This document shows, piece after piece, positions 60,399 through 64,000 of a DNA stretch of 64,000 nt (its first letter is position 1; every line of letters starts with the position of its first letter). The notes below the pieces were generated by a model. That model saw only the letters and a list, made by a program, of their open reading frames with translations. It was not told where the DNA came from and did not search any database. The stretch is from JACKAF01 sp041391485 (lineage in GTDB: Bacteria; Bdellovibrionota; FAC87; UBA2466; JACKAF01): positions 1 through 64,000 of the forward strand of contig JAWKNY010000018.1 of NCBI GenBank assembly GCA_041391485.1, written 5' to 3'. The translations under genes were made by a program, and so were the position numbers.

Positions 60399-62036
60399 CT
60401 AATCAGTGAAAAAAGGAAAAAACCACGGGTAGTCTTCCCGCGGCACACCGGGCTGGCTGTACTCACTGGCCAAGGTATAGGCCATGACGGGCGGGTTGCC
60501 AGGATTCCCCGGAACACAATAATACCCACGCGCCTGATCCTGAATGTCCGAACGTATGGGATAGATGTTGTCCAGCAATTCCACACACCATGAGTTCGCG
60601 GGCAAATTCATCGGTAAAATATTTACTGTAGAATTGTATTCAAAATAGAGGTTGCTCGGCAGGACCTCTAGGTTGATGCGCCAACTCGCATTAATGGAAT
60701 TCGGTGTACAAAGAAAATCGTAGATAGAGTACCCAAAGTACCGAAGATTCGTGCACACGCCGTCCGCTCCCGATGGGCCACTAAACGCATCGTCCAAATA
60801 CTTGAATGTAACCCCGGGCACGTCGGCGCAGTAGGTTCCCGGTCCAGCACCAATGCACGAAGAGGTTTCCGGTAGCTGCGGTACGGGATTACCGGTACAA
60901 CCGTATTCGCTGTTTTTGACCATCCCGCCGGCCCCGAGGCGATCGGGGTAATGAGTCAAGAGTGGCACCGTTCCGATAAGCCTAGGATCTCTAGCGTTCA
61001 CCGGTATCCCGTATGTTCCCTCAAGATCGATATTGCTATCACAACGTCTGTACTCGTTTTTATAAGCGTCGCTCAAATAAAAGTCGTAACGCGTAATCGT
61101 GTACTGCCCCAGAACCGGAACCGTGCGAGCCACTCGGAAGGCGGCGCCATCCACGGCCCTAAGGGTGCACAGTCCCGCCCCAGAAATTCTAGGCAACTGG
61201 GTTAACACCGGAAGACTGAGATCATTTGCCAGTGTGGGGACTTGCGTCCTAAGTTCATCGAAACTCAGGTAGCGGCAGAAGCTCCCAGCACCCAAACTCG
61301 CATGGAAATAGCGGCCCGCGTGCTTGAAGGGGCCCTCGACCGGGGAGCCCAAGGGCACCTTGGGTATCACGGTTGTGGCGTAGTGATAAAATGTACCCTG
61401 CTGGAAACCGTCCACAATGGCTACGCGCAGATCGTAAACCGAATTGGCCGTTGCAGAAAAATCGAGTAAGTAGTTGCGTGCAGAAATGGCTCCTGCAAAA
61501 AGGTCCCCACCTGTCAGTACGCGTTCAGCTACCTTAGCCACATCCGATCCGTTCAGCGTTTTCCAAACTTCAAGACGAACCATTGGAAGGTTCTCAGTGA
61601 GGCTTCCGTTTGCCAAAAGCGTAAAGGCGGCGGTGTGCGCACCCGCAGCAAGGCCATTCACTTGCAGCCCTCGGCTCACCACGGTAGGAGTTGTCACGTT
61701 ACCAACGCGCCAACTTGCGTTCTCTGTTTCATAGCCGGCATCGTGCGTGGGATAGTCCCAAGACGCAAGAAACGTCTGAGAGCCTGCTACCCCTTCGTAT
61801 CGAACGCCCAGAACTTCGAGGACCGCTCTCTGCTGCCAGTAAACACCAGCACCGAACTCCGAACCTGGCGGAACATGAACGTATACAGAGAATTCCTGAA
61901 ACTCATTTGGGCTATGAAACTCCTGACGCCGGATCGCCCGGTGCGCAGGGCCGGCCCATAGATCGGCTACTACTTCGTTATCTAAAGTGTTGTTATCGAC
62001 CCGCAGGTAGAACGTAACGCTTTTTAACCCTCCCAC
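60399..62036 (-). CDS. Secreted-type cysteine-rich protein, joined in frame to the upstream lipoprotein through a TGA
   Basis: The open frame has no good start and no signal peptide of its own; GTG 62036 is the first usable codon. It is in frame with the upstream zincin lipoprotein, from which only the TGA at 62097-62099 separates it. The protein has a beta-rich N-terminal domain (KSVTFYLRVDNNTLDNEVVADLWAG) and several Cys-rich repeats with C-x-n-Y/F patterns (SFCRYLSFDE, GLCTLRAVDG, RRCDSNIDLEG, YGCTGNPVPQL, TYCADVPGV). Its N-terminus resembles that of the protein at 62825-64000, which suggests paralogy. Probably exported and disulfide-bonded. Function unknown. Confidence 0.6.
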   Translation of the reverse strand: MGGLKSVTFYLRVDNNTLDNEVVADLWAGPAHRAIRRQEFHSPNEFQEFSVYVHVPPGSEFGAGVYWQQRAVLEVLGVRYEGVAGSQTFLASWDYPTHDAGYETENASWRVGNVTTPTVVSRGLQVNGLAAGAHTAAFTLLANGSLTENLPMVRLEVWKTLNGSDVAKVAERVLTGGDLFAGAISARNYLLDFSATANSVYDLRVAIVDGFQQGTFYHYATTVIPKVPLGSPVEGPFKHAGRYFHASLGAGSFCRYLSFDELRTQVPTLANDLSLPVLTQLPRISGAGLCTLRAVDGAAFRVARTVPVLGQYTITRYDFYLSDAYKNEYRRCDSNIDLEGTYGIPVNARDPRLIGTVPLLTHYPDRLGAGGMVKNSEYGCTGNPVPQLPETSSCIGAGPGTYCADVPGVTFKYLDDAFSGPSGADGVCTNLRYFGYSIYDFLCTPNSINASWRINLEVLPSNLYFEYNSTVNILPMNLPANSWCVELLDNIYPIRSDIQDQARGYYCVPGNPGNPPVMAYTLASEYSQPGVPREDYPWFFPFFTD

Positions 62037-62096
62037 GGGATCCGTATAGATGGGACCTCCAAAAAGACTTCCCCACCCGTCCCCTGCCTCAGCAAT

Positions 62097-62828
62097 TCAA
62101 CCACGACCACAGGCGCTGGCCCTACCCGTCTGGTGAACGGGTGAATAGGCCGCGTAAAAAACACGTGCATCCGACTGAGAAACAAGAATCTCAGGACAGT
62201 TCGGATCAAAAGGAGAAATAACGGCTGAAACAAGCGTCAACGCGGCTCCCGCTCGATCCGCAAGCGCATGACCGACGAACGGTCCGTAGGTGTCGAAATC
62301 TTTTAGCCAAGTCCCTAGGTTGGAATCCGCCTTGTGCAACATCTCATGTCCGAGCAGAGCCATCATGCGGGCTTCGGAGTACTGACGCACTATCGGAGAA
62401 TACAGGTAGATGTTTCCTGACGGACCAAGGGCGGTTTTCCCAGCAACACTTTCCCCATTGCCGTTTCTCATGAATGCGGCATCTTCCGACGCCTCCAGCC
62501 GGTCCATCATCGCCGGAAGCATCCCCTCTAGCGACGAGACGCTGGAATGTAGAAAAGCGACAAGGAAGTTGCGCTGCTCAACCGTGAGAGAGGCGACGGA
62601 ATCGCACAATAGCCTATCGACTCCAGAGGGGCAGACTCCGTTCGGAACGGTAGCCAGAACGTCGGCATGTTGCCCTTGCCGAAGGGCCGTTACCACAAAT
62701 TGAAGCCTGGCCATGGCCAGATACGCCGAGTCGGGAACGCCCGACAGCAGCCCCGACCCGTCTCGTAGGGACATCGTACAGGCACTCAAAGTGCCTAGCA
62801 GACAAAGATAGATCAGACGCGATCTCAC
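62097..62828 (-). CDS. Zincin-motif lipoprotein
   Basis: From GTG 62828 (MRSRLIYLCLLGTLSAC) the 243-residue protein has a lipobox at C17. It has a helical middle and the metalloprotease motif HEMLH at 161-165 (MMALLGHEMLHKADSNLG), with later acidic residues. The GTG overlaps the TGA of the upstream gene and follows AGGAG, so translation is coupled. The stop is a TGA in the same frame as the following ORF. It is probably lipid-anchored in the periplasm, acting on a secreted partner, possibly one of the flanking Cys-rich proteins; this is inference. Confidence 0.65.
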   Translation of the reverse strand: MRSRLIYLCLLGTLSACTMSLRDGSGLLSGVPDSAYLAMARLQFVVTALRQGQHADVLATVPNGVCPSGVDRLLCDSVASLTVEQRNFLVAFLHSSVSSLEGMLPAMMDRLEASEDAAFMRNGNGESVAGKTALGPSGNIYLYSPIVRQYSEARMMALLGHEMLHKADSNLGTWLKDFDTYGPFVGHALADRAGAALTLVSAVISPFDPNCPEILVSQSDARVFYAAYSPVHQTGRASACGRG

Positions 62829-64000
62829 GGGTTTCTCCTCGGTACATAGAACGGTTCGAACCAATACGTCCGCCCGCCGGCTAATGCTAACCGGTAACGA
62901 AGCTGTGCATTGGCGTTGGCGGTGCAAAGAAAATACCGACCGTACAACGGTGAATTGTGGTCGGGAATTTCTGTGCAGTAATGCTCTTCTGGCAACTGCA
63001 AAGGTGTGTACACGGCAAACCAGTTTTGCATCCAGCTATACTCGTGACCGATTTTGCCGCAGAAACGGTAGTAGCGGCCGTAGTACAGTGAGCCAATGCC
63101 CCCACCACTCGGCGGAGAATTGTACATCGTAAAGCAGCCTGCCGGAATAGTTCCCCCGGAGAGCACGTCAACAAATTCGCTACTGGGACCACATAAAACG
63201 CTTTGCTCGTTCGGGATCGTCTGGCAATGGTTTGCCGAACCGAAAGCTGGATATTCCTGACAGCGGCCGGTGTTTGCAATTCCACGCGGGAATCGCAGAA
63301 GCGGGAGCGAAGCCGTAAAGGGATCCGCAAACTCATCATTTAGGTCAAGCGCGGGATCGAGGTGCAAAGCATAAGTCTCGCAATATTGCCCCTGTCCCAG
63401 ATCTCGAAAGTACCCAACCTGAAGATCGTTGAGTCGTTTTCGGAACGCTTTCCCGGGATGGGTCGTGTCGCAAAGTCCCCCATCATACAAAAACGGAAGT
63501 TGGTTGCGCTGAACGACCGAGGGATCCGCAGGCTCCTTCTCGCGCACAAACCGAAACTCAGCGGAATCGACGTACCTACAATAAGTTCCGTTCGCAACAT
63601 TCGCCGTAAAGTACATCCAGTTGGAGCTCGTCACTGAAAAACGAAAGTCCCAGAGCCCACTGCCCGTATCTGATTGGCTCCAAGTGGAAGTGTCAGGGAT
63701 CACAGCAATAGCGTGGAGACGCACCTTGACAGAATCGCCCCGTCCCTCTTCGTTTAAGTACGACAGCTCAAACTGGGTAACACTCCCTCTTAAGGGAAGA
63801 AGCACAGTGAGTATTTCGTTTTTGCCCGAGAACTCGTCAATGCGCACAATCCGTGTATCCGACTGCGAGGCGTCATACGCGGTTCTGATACGCAATACCT
63901 CGCCGTTCAAAAACTCTGCGGAAGAGTCAAAAGAAACGAACACAGCAAGCTTCGCGGCGCCTTGAAAGGATTCCGACGAGGCCGAAAAGAGCGAGGAGGT
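62825..64000 (-). CDS. Secreted-type cysteine-rich protein, cut by the window edge
   Basis: The frame is open from 62825 to the right edge (392 codons), so the N-terminus lies outside the window. The visible start TSSLFSASSESFQGAAKLAVFVSFDSSAEFLNGEV resembles the N-terminal part of the protein at 60399-62036. Cys-rich segments follow (GTYCRYVDSAEF, GLCDTTHPGK, QYCETYALHL, GRCQEYPAFG, NHCQTIPNEQSVLCG), and the end is RTYWFEPFYVPRRNP. The stop overlaps the zincin gene start. It is probably an exported, disulfide-rich surface protein; no known family. Confidence 0.65.
   Translation of the reverse strand, partial: TSSLFSASSESFQGAAKLAVFVSFDSSAEFLNGEVLRIRTAYDASQSDTRIVRIDEFSGKNEILTVLLPLRGSVTQFELSYLNEEGRGDSVKVRLHAIAVIPDTSTWSQSDTGSGLWDFRFSVTSSNWMYFTANVANGTYCRYVDSAEFRFVREKEPADPSVVQRNQLPFLYDGGLCDTTHPGKAFRKRLNDLQVGYFRDLGQGQYCETYALHLDPALDLNDEFADPFTASLPLLRFPRGIANTGRCQEYPAFGSANHCQTIPNEQSVLCGPSSEFVDVLSGGTIPAGCFTMYNSPPSGGGIGSLYYGRYYRFCGKIGHEYSWMQNWFAVYTPLQLPEEHYCTEIPDHNSPLYGRYFLCTANANAQLRYRLALAGGRTYWFEPFYVPRRNP

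Noticed and set aside
62093..62110. Selenocysteine reading of TGA 62097-62099
   Set aside because: There is no C-x-x-U or other redox motif and no small G-loop hairpin at the right distance downstream, unlike selW.

Overview
The window looks like chromosomal DNA from a Gram-negative bacterium of the delta-proteobacterial/Bdellovibrionota type. This placement is an inference from content: a TamB-BamA-like operon, many lipoproteins and cysteine-rich secreted proteins, TPR proteins, two heme-oxygenase-fold iron proteins and a SelW-type selenoprotein. I see no tRNA, rRNA, CRISPR array, transposase or prophage.

Layout. 1-5 kb: a ZIP transporter cut by the left edge, a DUF2214-type membrane protein, a secreted repeat protein, a histidine kinase-receiver hybrid and small genes. 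5-15.6 kb: a surface-polymer or peptide locus with four glycosyltransferases or GT-C-like proteins, a nucleotidyltransferase, a PqqD-like protein, a methyltransferase, an S26-type signal peptidase, an ABC exporter and an HprK-like kinase. 15.9-18.6 kb: a 924-residue lipoprotein. 18.8-31 kb: threonine dehydratase, uracil-DNA glycosylase, an nfeD-slipin-selW string, a CADD-type enzyme, acyl-CoA dehydrogenase, a sugar dehydrogenase and rmuC. 31-49 kb: core genes (dnaB, mltD, bamA/tamA-like, tamB, efp, rplU, rpmA, obg, nadD, queC). 49-55.9 kb: envelope proteins, an acyltransferase, a YqjD/YqjE-like pair, an OmpA-like lipoprotein and greB. 56-60.4 kb: an uncharacterised locus with an XRE regulator, a GNAT-like acyltransferase, a heme-oxygenase-like iron enzyme and a TPR-HTH regulator. 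60.4-64 kb: a secreted-protein operon around a zincin lipoprotein.

The most notable hidden gene is at 24371-24587. It is a SelW/Rdx-like selenoprotein with an in-frame UGA in the C-x-x-U motif and a SECIS-like hairpin just downstream, and an ordinary ORF search misses it. About eleven otherwise well-conserved genes are split by single-base indels, often in homopolymer runs. I read most of these as sequence or assembly errors and annotate the genes across them.
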